From Firmicutes bacterium UBA3910 (GTDB lineage Bacteria > Bacillota > Limnochordia > Darwinibacteriales > Darwinibacteriaceae): 13,761 bases of DNA. Shown here in pieces: positions 1 through 6,960 of the stretch (its first letter is position 1; the number at the start of each line of letters is the position of its first letter). The position numbers and the translations under genes are program-made. The notes below the pieces were generated by a model. It searched no databases. It saw nothing but the letters and a program-made list of their open reading frames with translations, and was not told the origin of the DNA. The stretch is taken from the NCBI GenBank assembly GCA_002391465.1, contig DGFC01000036.1, positions 1-13,761 of the forward strand, in the 5' to 3' direction.

Positions 1-5
1 ATTTA

Positions 6-25
6 GAGTTGCATTTCTGCAACTC
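6..25 (+). other. Perfect 8-bp hairpin at window start
   Basis: GAGTTGCA (6-13) and TGCAACTC (18-25) form a perfect 8-bp stem around a TTTC loop. No T-run follows, so it is not a normal terminator. It could be the last part of an RNA leader, or of a structure belonging to a gene upstream of the window. What lies to its left is not visible, so no class is assigned. Confidence 0.4.
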
Positions 26-46
26 GTGCAGCGGGGTACAAAGACC

Positions 47-75
47 TGGACGTAATTGGGAATGTGTAATAAAAT
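47..75 (+). promoter_or_regulatory. Possible sigma-A promoter for the chemoreceptor gene
   Basis: TGGACG (47-52, four of six matches to TTGACA) and TAAAAT (70-75, five of six matches to TATAAT) are separated by 17 bases, about 65 bases before the preferred start codon. No flagellar sigma-D type promoter (TAAA, about 15 bases, GCCGATAA) was seen. The call rests on spacing and similarity only. Confidence 0.3.
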
Positions 76-139
76 CAAAACATAGATGATTATATTGTGC
101 GGGATGGCCCCTGCAAGAACAAAGCAAAGGAGAACGGCC

Positions 140-1723
140 ATGTTTAGGAATCGGAAGTTGCGTACGAAGCTCTTTTTGGGATTTGCTCTTGTTCTTATTC
201 TGAGCACGGTTTCCACCATAGCTGCCATCCGCTACATGCGGCAGATTGTGGAAAATGCGGAAGCCATGACCTATTACGCCCACACCGCTGTAACGCGCGC
301 CCTATCCACAGAATCCGCGATCATTAAGATGAGTAGGGAAGTGAAGGACCTGGTCCTTGCAGAAACCCAGGCAGACCTCCAGGCCCAAAAAGTCAAAGTG
401 GATGAGCTCGAGCAAGAGGTTTTAGCTGGCTTCGAAGCCCTGCGCGAACGGTTTACCGGGGATCCGACCTTGATCGATGAGGCGGTACAGGCGTTCCTAG
501 ATTGGCAGCCCATTCGGGCCGACACCATCAGCTTTAAGGAACAGCGCTATGATAATCTAGCGGCGGAGGTCACCCGGCGCCGGGGAACTCCCCAGGTGCA
601 GCTGATCGAACAGTACATCAGCAGGATTGTGGAAGAGGCTGAAGCCCAAGCCACAGAGTTCGAACGGCAGGTCATGGCGGACGCTGAGCAAGCGGTCCGG
701 CTGACCTTAGTGGCTCTGGTCATCGCCTATGGCGTGGCCGTGGTGGCAGCTTTCTACATCACGGGAACTATCACCAAACCGGTTAAGGGTCTCTTGGCTC
801 TGGCCCAAGAGATTGCCGAAGGCAATCTCGCTGGTTCAGCAGCAACGATGCGCTGGCACAATGATGAAGTGGGCCAGCTCGGACAAGCCCTCTTTGCCAT
901 GCGCGATGGCCTGCGGGAGATGGTCCAGTCGGTGACCGATGCGGTGCGCGTGGTCACTTCCTCCGCAGAGGAAATGTCCGCAGGGACACAGGAAGTGAGT
1001 GCGTCCGTTGAGGAGCTGGCCAGCACGGCTAACCAGTTTGCCATGTCGGTGGACAAGCTCAACCAGATTGCCCAAGAGATGACCGACTCGGCCAAGAAGA
1101 CCGATACACTGGCCACCAGAGGTACCGATGCCATTGAACGCACTGTCTCCCTCATGTCCGAGATCAGCAATGTGGTCACGGTCCTGTCCACGGACATTAA
1201 GGACCTGGGGCAGCAGTCGGAGCAGATTGAAGAAATTGTGGGTATCATCACGGGCATTGCGGAACAGACCAACCTCCTGGCTTTGAATGCCGCCATCGAA
1301 GCCGCCCGCGCCGGCGAGCAGGGCCGCGGTTTTGCTGTGGTGGCAGATGAAGTGCGCAAGCTGGCCGAACAATCCGCACAAGCGGCTGGGGAAATCACCC
1401 AACTTATTCAGCAGATCCGCAGCTCTGCCCGGGCTTCTGTGGAACGGGCCGATGCCGGCACCCGCAGGGTAGAGGAGGGCATGACCGTGGTGGCAGATAC
1501 GGGCCAGACCTTTGCGGAAATTGCCGATGTGATTTCTGGCTTGGTTGGAGAGATTGGCGAAACGGCCGGCGCCGTGCAGGAGATGGCCGCTGGGTCCGAG
1601 GAAATGGGAGCCATGGCCGAGCAGCAATCCTCCTCGGTACAGCAGATGGCTAACCTGGCCAGCCAGGTGGCTGATGCCGCTGCCGAAGTGAACCGCCAGA
1701 TGAAGCGCTTTAAGTTGAACTGA
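140..1723 (+). CDS. Methyl-accepting chemotaxis protein
   Basis: Transmembrane chemoreceptor that passes a ligand signal to CheA/CheW at the inner face of the membrane. The preferred start is ATG 140, preceded by AAAGGAG and followed by a basic N-terminus and the first membrane helix (about residues 10-30). An in-frame ATG at 86 would add 18 residues without hydrophobic character or a good ribosome site. An outside segment of about 155 residues, rich in charged helical sequence, suggests a four-helix-bundle sensor rather than a Cache domain. A second membrane helix (about 187-208) leads into a HAMP domain (about 209-262, with ITKPVK) and a long coiled-coil signalling domain. The conserved hairpin tip spans about 364-415 and includes [19 protein letters not shown]. 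No C-terminal receptor-tail pentapeptide is present (ends MKRFKLN). It has its own terminator, so it is separate from the sugar genes. The ligand is unknown. Confidence 0.95.
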   Translation: MFRNRKLRTKLFLGFALVLILSTVSTIAAIRYMRQIVENAEAMTYYAHTAVTRALSTESAIIKMSREVKDLVLAETQADLQAQKVKVDELEQEVLAGFEALRERFTGDPTLIDEAVQAFLDWQPIRADTISFKEQRYDNLAAEVTRRRGTPQVQLIEQYISRIVEEAEAQATEFERQVMADAEQAVRLTLVALVIAYGVAVVAAFYITGTITKPVKGLLALAQEIAEGNLAGSAATMRWHNDEVGQLGQALFAMRDGLREMVQSVTDAVRVVTSSAEEMSAGTQEVSASVEELASTANQFAMSVDKLNQIAQEMTDSAKKTDTLATRGTDAIERTVSLMSEISNVVTVLSTDIKDLGQQSEQIEEIVGIITGIAEQTNLLALNAAIEAARAGEQGRGFAVVADEVRKLAEQSAQAAGEITQLIQQIRSSARASVERADAGTRRVEEGMTVVADTGQTFAEIADVISGLVGEIGETAGAVQEMAAGSEEMGAMAEQQSSSVQQMANLASQVADAAAEVNRQMKRFKLN

Positions 1724-1744
1724 GCTGTTAAACCTATGCCTGAG

Positions 1745-1772
1745 AAAACCTCTGCTATTCGCAGGGGTTTTT
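1745..1772 (+). terminator. Rho-independent terminator after the chemoreceptor gene
   Basis: CCTCTGC (1749-1755) pairs with GCAGGGG (1761-1767) across a TATTC loop, with one T-G wobble. The stem is extended by A-T pairs from the upstream AAAA and is followed by TTTTT. It begins 21 bases after the chemoreceptor stop codon. Confidence 0.88.
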
Positions 1773-1800
1773 GATTGTGTATAACGCCATTCGATATAGT
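1771..1800 (+). promoter_or_regulatory. Candidate sigma-A promoter for the xylulokinase-like gene
   Basis: TTGATT (1771-1776) and TATAGT (1795-1800, five of six matches to TATAAT) are 18 bases apart. The -35 element overlaps the T-run of the preceding terminator. The predicted start of transcription, near 1807, would leave a leader of roughly 105 bases containing the inverted repeats described at 1831-1880. Confidence 0.45.
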
Positions 1801-1830
1801 GCGATTCTATGGGCAGGTTAAGTGTGACGC

Positions 1831-1880
1831 GTGTAGAACCAGACCATTGGTGAGCTGGCGCCCAGCGTTCTCAGCTACAC
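1831..1880 (+). promoter_or_regulatory. Nested inverted repeats in the leader of the first kinase gene
   Basis: Outer arms GTGTAG (1831-1836) and CTACAC (1875-1880) enclose an inner hairpin, GCTGG (1854-1858), loop CGC, CCAGC (1862-1866). GAAC (1836-1839) can also pair with GTTC (1867-1870), and ACCATTGGT (1843-1851) is a small palindrome. The structure ends about 30 bases before the GTG start. It could be an RNA element or a DNA operator. It matches no riboswitch class I recognise, and the function is not known. Confidence 0.4.
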
Positions 1881-1911
1881 AAGAGTTCAACGGTTAGGTA
1901 GGTGGAAGACG

Positions 1912-3369
1912 GTGTCCAAGAATCTGTACTTGGGGTTGGATCTAGGAACATCTAGTGTCAAATGCGTAGTTGTGGACGAGCAGGGTTCTTTCGTAGCGTT
2001 GGGGCAGGGGAGGTACTCGGTTCAGCGCAAGGGCGATTGGGCGGAGCAAGATCCTGCAGAGTGGTGGCGAGCAGTCAAGGAGAGCGTGCAGCAAGCGCTT
2101 CAAGGCGGCCTAGGAAAGAGTGTCAAGGGTATAGGTGTTACTGGGCAGATGCACGGACTGGTCGCTTTGGACGATGACGAGACACCCGTCCGCCCGGCCA
2201 TCATCTGGGCGGACACGCGTTCGGAGAAGCAAATTCAGCAAATCTCAACTGAAGTGGAGAATCTCTTTTCACGGATTGGGGGGCCAGTTGCAGTAGGTTT
2301 TTTGCTGCCCAGTCTGCTGTGGGTGAAACAGTACGAGCCCCATGTCTATGCGCGGATCAGGAGGGTGTCCACACCCAAAGACTACATCCGTATGCTGCTT
2401 ACCAGCAAGCTGGACATCGATCCCACAGACGCTTGTGGGACCGGGGCGTTTCGAGCCGGCGAATGCCGATGGGATGTAAGTCTGTTGCGTTCACTGGGGA
2501 TTGACGAAGAGCTATTTCCGCCCATCAGCCAGTCGCTAGAAATCAGCGGTTACCTGCAGCCCGGACCCGCCCATGAGTTGGGTTTGTCGCCTGGGATACC
2601 CGTGGTCACTGGGTGTGGGGATGCACAAGCTAGCGCAGTGGGGATTGGCATCGCAGGACCAGATCAGCTGTTGGTGAACATGGGTACAGGTGCACAGGTA
2701 TTCCAGCTTCTGACTGTTTATAGCCCGGACCCTAACGGAAGGTATCACACTATGCTACACGCAGACGGGCGCCATTGGCATACCTTGGGCGCTATACTGT
2801 CAGGTGGTTTGGCCTTTGATTGGGCGGCCGCCGTGTTAGGACAGAAGCCAATGCGGTTCTTTCATGAAGTCTCCCAGAATCCTGCGTGTGCGTCAGGTTT
2901 GTTGTTTCTTCCATATTTGATCGGGGAACGAACTCCTTACATGGACTCTAGTCTAAGCGGTGCCTTTTTAGGGTTACGGGTAACTCACACAGCCCGCGAG
3001 CTCGCGCGGGCCGTCCTGGAGGGCATAGTATTTGCTCTCTATAACGCCTACACGGTCACGAAGGAAGTGGCTCAGCCTGTCCACAGCATTCGCGCTGGTG
3101 GTGGACCATTACGCTCGAATACGCTGCGTCAGATTGTGGCCGATGTTTTCGGACTGCCGCTCGAGTATTCGCCGGAGCCCAACACTAGCGCTTTGGGGGC
3201 GGCCTATCTCGGCATAATTGGTGTTACCGGCCGAGACTTAGCCAGCATCGTCGACCAAGACCAACGCGTGACAGGGGTGAATGAACCGAACCCCGAAAGC
3301 CATCAGTCTTATCTTGAGTGCTTCCAACGGTTCAAATCCTATACTGAGCTTTGGTTGCGCAACCGATGA
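1912..3369 (+). CDS. xylB: FGGY-family carbohydrate kinase, xylulokinase type
   Basis: Cytoplasmic ATP-dependent sugar kinase, probably converting D-xylulose to D-xylulose 5-phosphate or acting on a related ketose. The length of 485 residues matches the xylulokinase family. The N-terminal actin-like domain has the phosphate-binding motif DLGTSSVK (10-17). GQMHGL (78-83) followed by RPAIIWADTR is typical of XylB and contacts the sugar. The catalytic aspartate is D237 in GCGDAQASAVG, and the C-terminal nucleotide site has AGGGPLRSNTLRQI (from 395). The start is GTG, preceded by a GGTAGGTGG ribosome site. The gene stands alone between terminators, so it may be regulated separately from the operon that follows. 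It could instead phosphorylate a ketohexose or another pentulose made by that operon, since family members are hard to tell apart by substrate. Confidence 0.88.
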   Translation: MSKNLYLGLDLGTSSVKCVVVDEQGSFVALGQGRYSVQRKGDWAEQDPAEWWRAVKESVQQALQGGLGKSVKGIGVTGQMHGLVALDDDETPVRPAIIWADTRSEKQIQQISTEVENLFSRIGGPVAVGFLLPSLLWVKQYEPHVYARIRRVSTPKDYIRMLLTSKLDIDPTDACGTGAFRAGECRWDVSLLRSLGIDEELFPPISQSLEISGYLQPGPAHELGLSPGIPVVTGCGDAQASAVGIGIAGPDQLLVNMGTGAQVFQLLTVYSPDPNGRYHTMLHADGRHWHTLGAILSGGLAFDWAAAVLGQKPMRFFHEVSQNPACASGLLFLPYLIGERTPYMDSSLSGAFLGLRVTHTARELARAVLEGIVFALYNAYTVTKEVAQPVHSIRAGGGPLRSNTLRQIVADVFGLPLEYSPEPNTSALGAAYLGIIGVTGRDLASIVDQDQRVTGVNEPNPESHQSYLECFQRFKSYTELWLRNR

Positions 3370-3391
3370 GAAGCAGTCGGTTAGTGTAGAA

Positions 3392-3423
3392 AAAGCCTTG
3401 GGGCTGGTGCTCCAAGGTTTTTT
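3392..3423 (+). terminator. Strong Rho-independent terminator after the first kinase
   Basis: CCTTGGGG (3396-3403) pairs with CTCCAAGG (3410-3417) across a CTGGTG loop, giving 8 pairs including one wobble, followed by TTTTTT. It separates this kinase gene from the SorC-led operon. Confidence 0.92.
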
Positions 3424-3652
3424 CTTTTGGGGTTTCGATCACCAAAGCGACCAAAGGAGTCTTTGCGATAAACCATTTGGTTAAGAAATAACGCATGATA
3501 TCAGTGAAAAAAGTTACAGATTTAAGGAGGAGTTCGGAAGGGGGCGTCTAATAACTAGAACAAAAGTAAAATACATATGCAACGAGCATACATTTGTTTA
3601 GTTTCAAGTGTACTTGGTTGATCAAATGTATCGGCGGGAGGATGTCCTCTTT
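3424..3652 (+). promoter_or_regulatory. Intergenic control region before the SorC-type regulator
   Basis: About 230 bases without a convincing gene. The last third holds three ATACAT(A/T)TG elements, listed separately. TAAAAT at 3567-3572 could serve as a -10 box, but no good -35 lies 16-18 bases upstream. AAGGAGGAG near 3525 looks like a ribosome site but has no start codon after it. The region is more A/T-rich than the flanking genes, as expected for a promoter. Confidence 0.5.
3571..3631 (+). promoter_or_regulatory. Candidate SorC operator: three ATACAT(A/T)TG boxes with nested palindrome
   Basis: Box 1 is ATACATATG (3571-3579) and box 2 is ATACATTTG (3588-3596), both on the + strand and 17 bases apart. 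Box 3 is CAAATGTAT (3623-3631), the exact reverse complement of box 2. Boxes 2 and 3 therefore form a 9-bp perfect inverted repeat. Almost concentric within them is CAAGT-GT-ACTTG (3605-3616). Box 3 ends about 20 bases before the preferred regulator start, as expected for autoregulation by a DNA-looping or tetrameric SorC-family protein. The RNA could also fold as a hairpin. Confidence 0.6.
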
Positions 3653-4636
3653 ATGATCACAGAATCCTTGAGCGTTCAAGAACGAGAACGGATTTCGCTG
3701 ATGGTAGATATTGCCTCCATGTACTACTATGAAGGGCTGACGCAAAACGAGATCGCACAGCGGCTAGGCATGACTAGACTGCGGGTTAACCGCTTGCTTC
3801 AGGAGGCGAAAGAGCAGGGGATTGTAAGGATAGAAATCGTGAATCCCATCACTAATTCCGCCGAAGTAGCGGCACAGTTGGCCGCCCTTTACAGACTGAG
3901 GGATGTGGTGGTTGTCCCCGTTATGGGCGATGAATCCATGATCCCTGTGGCCCTAGGGCGCGCTGCAGCCAAGCTGCTCCCTAATCTGCTCAAGCCCGGT
4001 GATCGGGTGGGGATTGGCTGGGGTACGTCGGTCTATGAAGTTGTAAACGCAATATCTGATGACCATGTCTTCAACGTGACCTATGTCCCGCTCATCGGGG
4101 GCATGGCTGAAGTTGGGGTACATTTCCAGATTAACGAGTTTGCCCGCAAGCTGGCTGAAAAGACGGGCAGCAAATGGAAATCGCTGCACGCGCCGTTTCT
4201 GGTGGAAAAGGTGGAGACGAAGACCGCACTCCTATCGGATTCTGTGATCCAAGCGGCAACAGCCATGTGGTCAGAGTTAGACGTGGCAATCGTGGGTATT
4301 GGTGTGTCCATCTCCAAGTCGCCTCTGCTGCTAACCTCTCATTTCACCAATGTCCACCTCATTCAGATGGAAAGACAGGGTATCGTGGGTGACATTTGTT
4401 CCCGCTTCTTCGACGACGAAGGCCAGCCTTGTGATTGGGACATTGATGACCGTTTGGTGGGTATAACTCTTGATCAACTCAGGGAGACCAAGACAGTTGT
4501 AGCTGTGGCAGGTGGTCTAGTGAAGAAACGGGCGATCCGAGCCGCCCTCAATATGGGCATAGTCGATGTGCTGGTGATCGATGAAGAAACTGCAAGTGTC
4601 CTGATCAAAGATCAACTGCGAAAAGAGGTGCGTTAG
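3653..4636 (+). CDS. SorC/CggR-family transcriptional regulator with sugar-binding domain
   Basis: DNA-binding regulator whose C-terminal domain binds a phosphorylated sugar. The preferred start is ATG 3653, with GGAGG about 11 bases upstream, giving 327 residues. Starting at GTG 3608 would place the coding region inside the candidate operator. The winged helix-turn-helix is at about 29-58 (LTQNEIAQRLGMTRLRVNRL). The remainder is the SorC sugar-binding domain, with the GWGTS loop (122-126) of the phosphate-binding region and the late AVAGG and VLVIDEETA strands. Family members such as CggR and DeoR respond to sugar phosphates. Here an intermediate of the downstream pathway, perhaps a ketose bisphosphate, is the likely effector (inference). 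The aldolase gene starts 2 bases after the stop, so the regulator is probably transcribed with its targets. Confidence 0.93.
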   Translation: MITESLSVQERERISLMVDIASMYYYEGLTQNEIAQRLGMTRLRVNRLLQEAKEQGIVRIEIVNPITNSAEVAAQLAALYRLRDVVVVPVMGDESMIPVALGRAAAKLLPNLLKPGDRVGIGWGTSVYEVVNAISDDHVFNVTYVPLIGGMAEVGVHFQINEFARKLAEKTGSKWKSLHAPFLVEKVETKTALLSDSVIQAATAMWSELDVAIVGIGVSISKSPLLLTSHFTNVHLIQMERQGIVGDICSRFFDDEGQPCDWDIDDRLVGITLDQLRETKTVVAVAGGLVKKRAIRAALNMGIVDVLVIDEETASVLIKDQLRKEVR

Positions 4637-4638
4637 TA

Positions 4639-5505
4639 TTGAGTCTACACACAGCGCGAGAACTGCTCGAGAAAACAAATGGTGAATGGGCTGTTGGGGC
4701 CTTCAACGTTACCAACTTAGAGGAAGTACAAGGCGTGGTTTCTGCTGCCGAAAGCGAAAATGCGCCGGTCATCATCATGGTCAGCGAAGGTGCTGTCCGC
4801 CATGCAGAACTCGGTTACATCAGCGCCGTCTGCTTGAACGCGGCCAAGCAGGCCAAGGTGCCTGTCGCAGTACAGCTCGATCATGGAACAAGTCTGGAGA
4901 TGGGTGCACAGTGTATCAGATCGGGCTTTTCCGCAGTCATGATTGACAACTCTCGGTTGCCTTTAGAAGATAACGTGCGCATCACAAAAAGGGTTGTGGA
5001 AGTTGCCCACGCCTGTGGGGTTTCAGTCGAAGGCGAGTTGGGCATAGTGGGGGGTAAAGAGGACGATCTTGTGGTAGCTGATGATGAAGCGCGCCTTACA
5101 GACCCCGACGTGGCTGAGGAGTTCGTGCGTCTAACAGGCATTGATGTATTCGCTCCGGCCATTGGTACAGTGCACGGTCTGTACAAAAGTGCACCTGCTC
5201 TGGACTTTTCCCGGTTGGAAGACATACGGGCTAGAGTGAGTGTCCCTTTGGCTTTGCACGGCGGTTCTGATTTATCCGATGAAGACATCGCTAAGTTGAT
5301 TAGGTGTGGGATTAACAAGATCAACGTTGGCACTGATCTGAAGGTTGCCGTGACCAACGCTGTGCGTCAGGTCTTGGCACAGAACCCAGACACGCACGAG
5401 TCGCGTTTGCTTTATAAAGCGGTCAGAGAAGCTGTTCGCGATACCGTAGTCAAGAAGATCAGATTATTTGGAGCAAGCGGTCGTGCTAGCTCAATGCGAC
5501 TGTGA
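4639..5505 (+). CDS. Class II ketose-bisphosphate aldolase (fructose/tagatose type)
   Basis: Zinc-dependent aldolase that splits a ketose 1,6-bisphosphate into dihydroxyacetone phosphate and an aldehyde, normally glyceraldehyde 3-phosphate. All expected residues are present: catalytic D81 and zinc ligand H82 in LDHGTS, E133 in GELG, zinc ligands H179 in TVHG and H207 in LHGGSD, and the phosphate-binding NVGTD (229-233). The 288-residue length fits the short FbaA/GatY/KbaY class. The start is TTG, with AGAGGTG upstream and only 2 bases from the regulator stop, so the two are probably translationally coupled. Beside the LacC-like kinase and dehydrogenases, a tagatose- or similar ketose-bisphosphate role is more likely than housekeeping glycolysis. 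Inositol-pathway (IolJ) or fructose-bisphosphate specificity cannot be excluded by sequence reading. Confidence 0.92.
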   Translation: MSLHTARELLEKTNGEWAVGAFNVTNLEEVQGVVSAAESENAPVIIMVSEGAVRHAELGYISAVCLNAAKQAKVPVAVQLDHGTSLEMGAQCIRSGFSAVMIDNSRLPLEDNVRITKRVVEVAHACGVSVEGELGIVGGKEDDLVVADDEARLTDPDVAEEFVRLTGIDVFAPAIGTVHGLYKSAPALDFSRLEDIRARVSVPLALHGGSDLSDEDIAKLIRCGINKINVGTDLKVAVTNAVRQVLAQNPDTHESRLLYKAVREAVRDTVVKKIRLFGASGRASSMRL

Positions 5506-5620
5506 GATAAGAAGCACTTATCCAGTTTAAGTCTTAAGAGGAGGTGGTAATCAGTCTTTGAGGCAGCTGTAGACGGAAGTTGACAGGTCACTACGAGAAA
5601 AATGAACAGGAGGGTTTAGG
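5506..5620 (+). promoter_or_regulatory. Leader between aldolase and ABC genes: hairpin and orphan ribosome site
   Basis: GATAAG (5506-5511) and CTTATC (5517-5522) form a 6-bp hairpin right after the aldolase stop, with no T-run. A strong AGGAGGTGG (5539-5547) follows, but the only nearby start is TTG 5558, which encodes four residues before TAG (5570-5572). The binding-protein gene has its own AGGAGGG (5609-5615). The hairpin could protect mRNA ends. The tiny frame may be a remnant or a translated leader, and neither is proven. Confidence 0.35.
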
Positions 5621-6892
5621 TTGAAACGGTTACCTATTCTGTTGATGACAGTGTTGCTGGTTGCGATACTGGCTGGTCAGGCTTTGGCTCAGGACAAGGT
5701 AGTTACTGTAGCGCTGCGTTCACTCCCTGAGACCGACTACATTATCGAGCATCTACAGGAGTTTACAGAGGCCACAGGAATTCACGTCAACATTGTCACC
5801 TATCCTGAAGAGCAGCTGCGGCAAAAGACAATCATGGACCTAACCACAGGGGCCGGGGCCTATGACGTGATCGCGGTGGACAGCGTGTTCATTCCCGAAC
5901 TTGCCATGGGCGGATATATCCTCCCGCTCGACAAGTACATTGATCCTGCTTACGACCTAGAAGATATCATGGAATCCGTGCGCGGCTTGCTTTCCTATGA
6001 AGGCCAGCTCTATGCCGCGCCGATCTACCAGGAAACCACTATTTTGATGTACCGCAAAGACCTCTTTGAACAAGAGGGCATTGCCGTTCCCGATACTCTT
6101 GATGAGTTCTATGCTGTGGCCGAGCACTTCACCAGGCCTCCCAGTATTTGGGGCGTGGCCATGCGGGGATTGCGCGGTAACGGCATGAACATCTACACAT
6201 GGGCTCAGTGGCTGCATTCCTATGGTGGTGCCTTCTTCGATGAGAACATGAACCCGCTCTTCGACAGTGCTGAATCAATCCTGGCAACGGAGAAATACGC
6301 TTCCATGTTGCAAAAGTGGGGACCTCCCGGAAGCTCCAGCTACAGCTGGGATGACGTCCAAACCGCTTTTGTCTCTGGTCGGGCAGCCATGATCATCGAT
6401 GCTACCAACTTCTATAATCGCATCGAAGATCCTGAGCGTTCTGCCATCGCTGGGAAGATCGGATACGCTGTAGTTCCTGCCGGGCCTTCGGGCCGGTTCC
6501 CAGGCAACTATGCGATGGGGTTTGCCATCAGCGCCGTGGCGGCTAGGAGCGAAGAGCAACGCGAGAATGCTGCCAAATTCGTTCAATGGGCAACCTCGCG
6601 CGAAATGGAGCTAGGTAAAGCTCTGGAAGCGGATATAGTCAGCATTACTCGGACCTCCGTCTTCGAATCCAATGAGTTCCGCAACAAGATCAACCCGCAG
6701 TGGCTCGAAGCTGCTGTCAAGTCGCTGGAGATTACCGACCCCAATTACAGGCCGCTCATTCCTGAGTGGAGAGAAGTGGGCAATTTGTTGGGCATCGCTG
6801 TGGAAAGTGTCATCTCAGGACAGCAGAGCGCTCCTGCGGCTCTCGCGGAAGCCCAGAAGGGTGCTGAAGAGGTAATGGCTCGGACCAGGTAG
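5621..6892 (+). CDS. ABC transporter sugar/polyol-binding protein (family 1)
   Basis: Extracytoplasmic solute receptor for an ABC importer. The signal peptide is clear: MKR, a hydrophobic core, then AGQALA with predicted signal-peptidase-I cleavage between A23 and Q24. There is no lipobox cysteine, unusual for a monoderm Bacillota binding protein. The mature part (about 400 residues) has the two-lobe family 1 pattern: VTVALRSL, the first-lobe motif YDVIAVDSVFIPELA, YAAPIYQETTILMYRKDLF in the hinge and aromatic-binding region, and GRAAMIIDATNFYN. These resemble the sorbitol/mannitol receptor SmoE and its maltose-receptor relatives. The start is TTG with AGGAGGG 5 bases upstream. The two permease genes follow after a strong hairpin. 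The sequence fits a polyol or sugar receptor but not a specific ligand. Confidence 0.92.
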   Translation: MKRLPILLMTVLLVAILAGQALAQDKVVTVALRSLPETDYIIEHLQEFTEATGIHVNIVTYPEEQLRQKTIMDLTTGAGAYDVIAVDSVFIPELAMGGYILPLDKYIDPAYDLEDIMESVRGLLSYEGQLYAAPIYQETTILMYRKDLFEQEGIAVPDTLDEFYAVAEHFTRPPSIWGVAMRGLRGNGMNIYTWAQWLHSYGGAFFDENMNPLFDSAESILATEKYASMLQKWGPPGSSSYSWDDVQTAFVSGRAAMIIDATNFYNRIEDPERSAIAGKIGYAVVPAGPSGRFPGNYAMGFAISAVAARSEEQRENAAKFVQWATSREMELGKALEADIVSITRTSVFESNEFRNKINPQWLEAAVKSLEITDPNYRPLIPEWREVGNLLGIAVESVISGQQSAPAALAEAQKGAEEVMARTR

Positions 6893-6901
6893 CGGTCACT
6901 T

Positions 6902-6931
6902 GGGAAATAGCTGGTCCGCCAGCTATTTCCC
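6902..6931 (+). other. Perfect 13-bp intercistronic hairpin with UCCG loop
   Basis: The 13-base arm 6902-6914 (GGGAAATAGCTGG) pairs without mismatch with 6919-6931 around the tetraloop TCCG, which fits the UNCG pattern. TCACATC follows with no T-run, so it is not a classical terminator. Placed between a binding-protein gene and its permeases, it probably stabilises the upstream mRNA and lowers permease output, as intercistronic hairpins do in other binding-protein operons (inference). Confidence 0.8.
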
Positions 6932-6960
6932 TCACATCTTGCTAATGGTGGTGAAATGAG

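Noticed and set aside
754..1627. Long open frames on the - strand inside the chemoreceptor gene (214 and 263 codons)
   Set aside because: They are antisense to strongly conserved HAMP and signalling-domain coding sequence, have low-complexity composition and no recognisable domain.
3281..3484. 67-codon + strand frame over the end of the first kinase and its terminator
   Set aside because: It runs through a strong terminator, has no ribosome site and overlaps the conserved kinase C-terminus.
3495..3551. Possible 18-residue peptide starting MISVKK before the SorC-type gene
   Set aside because: No ribosome site precedes it and the composition is not peptide-like; it is most likely a chance frame in the control region.
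4040..4060. TGTAAACG resembling half of a CcpA cre site inside the regulator gene
   Set aside because: The second half does not match the consensus and it lies within coding sequence far from a promoter.
5580..5608. Perfect TTGACA (5580-5585) as a -35 box for the ABC genes
   Set aside because: The bases 16-18 positions downstream (around ATGAACA) match the -10 consensus poorly, so no promoter is called.
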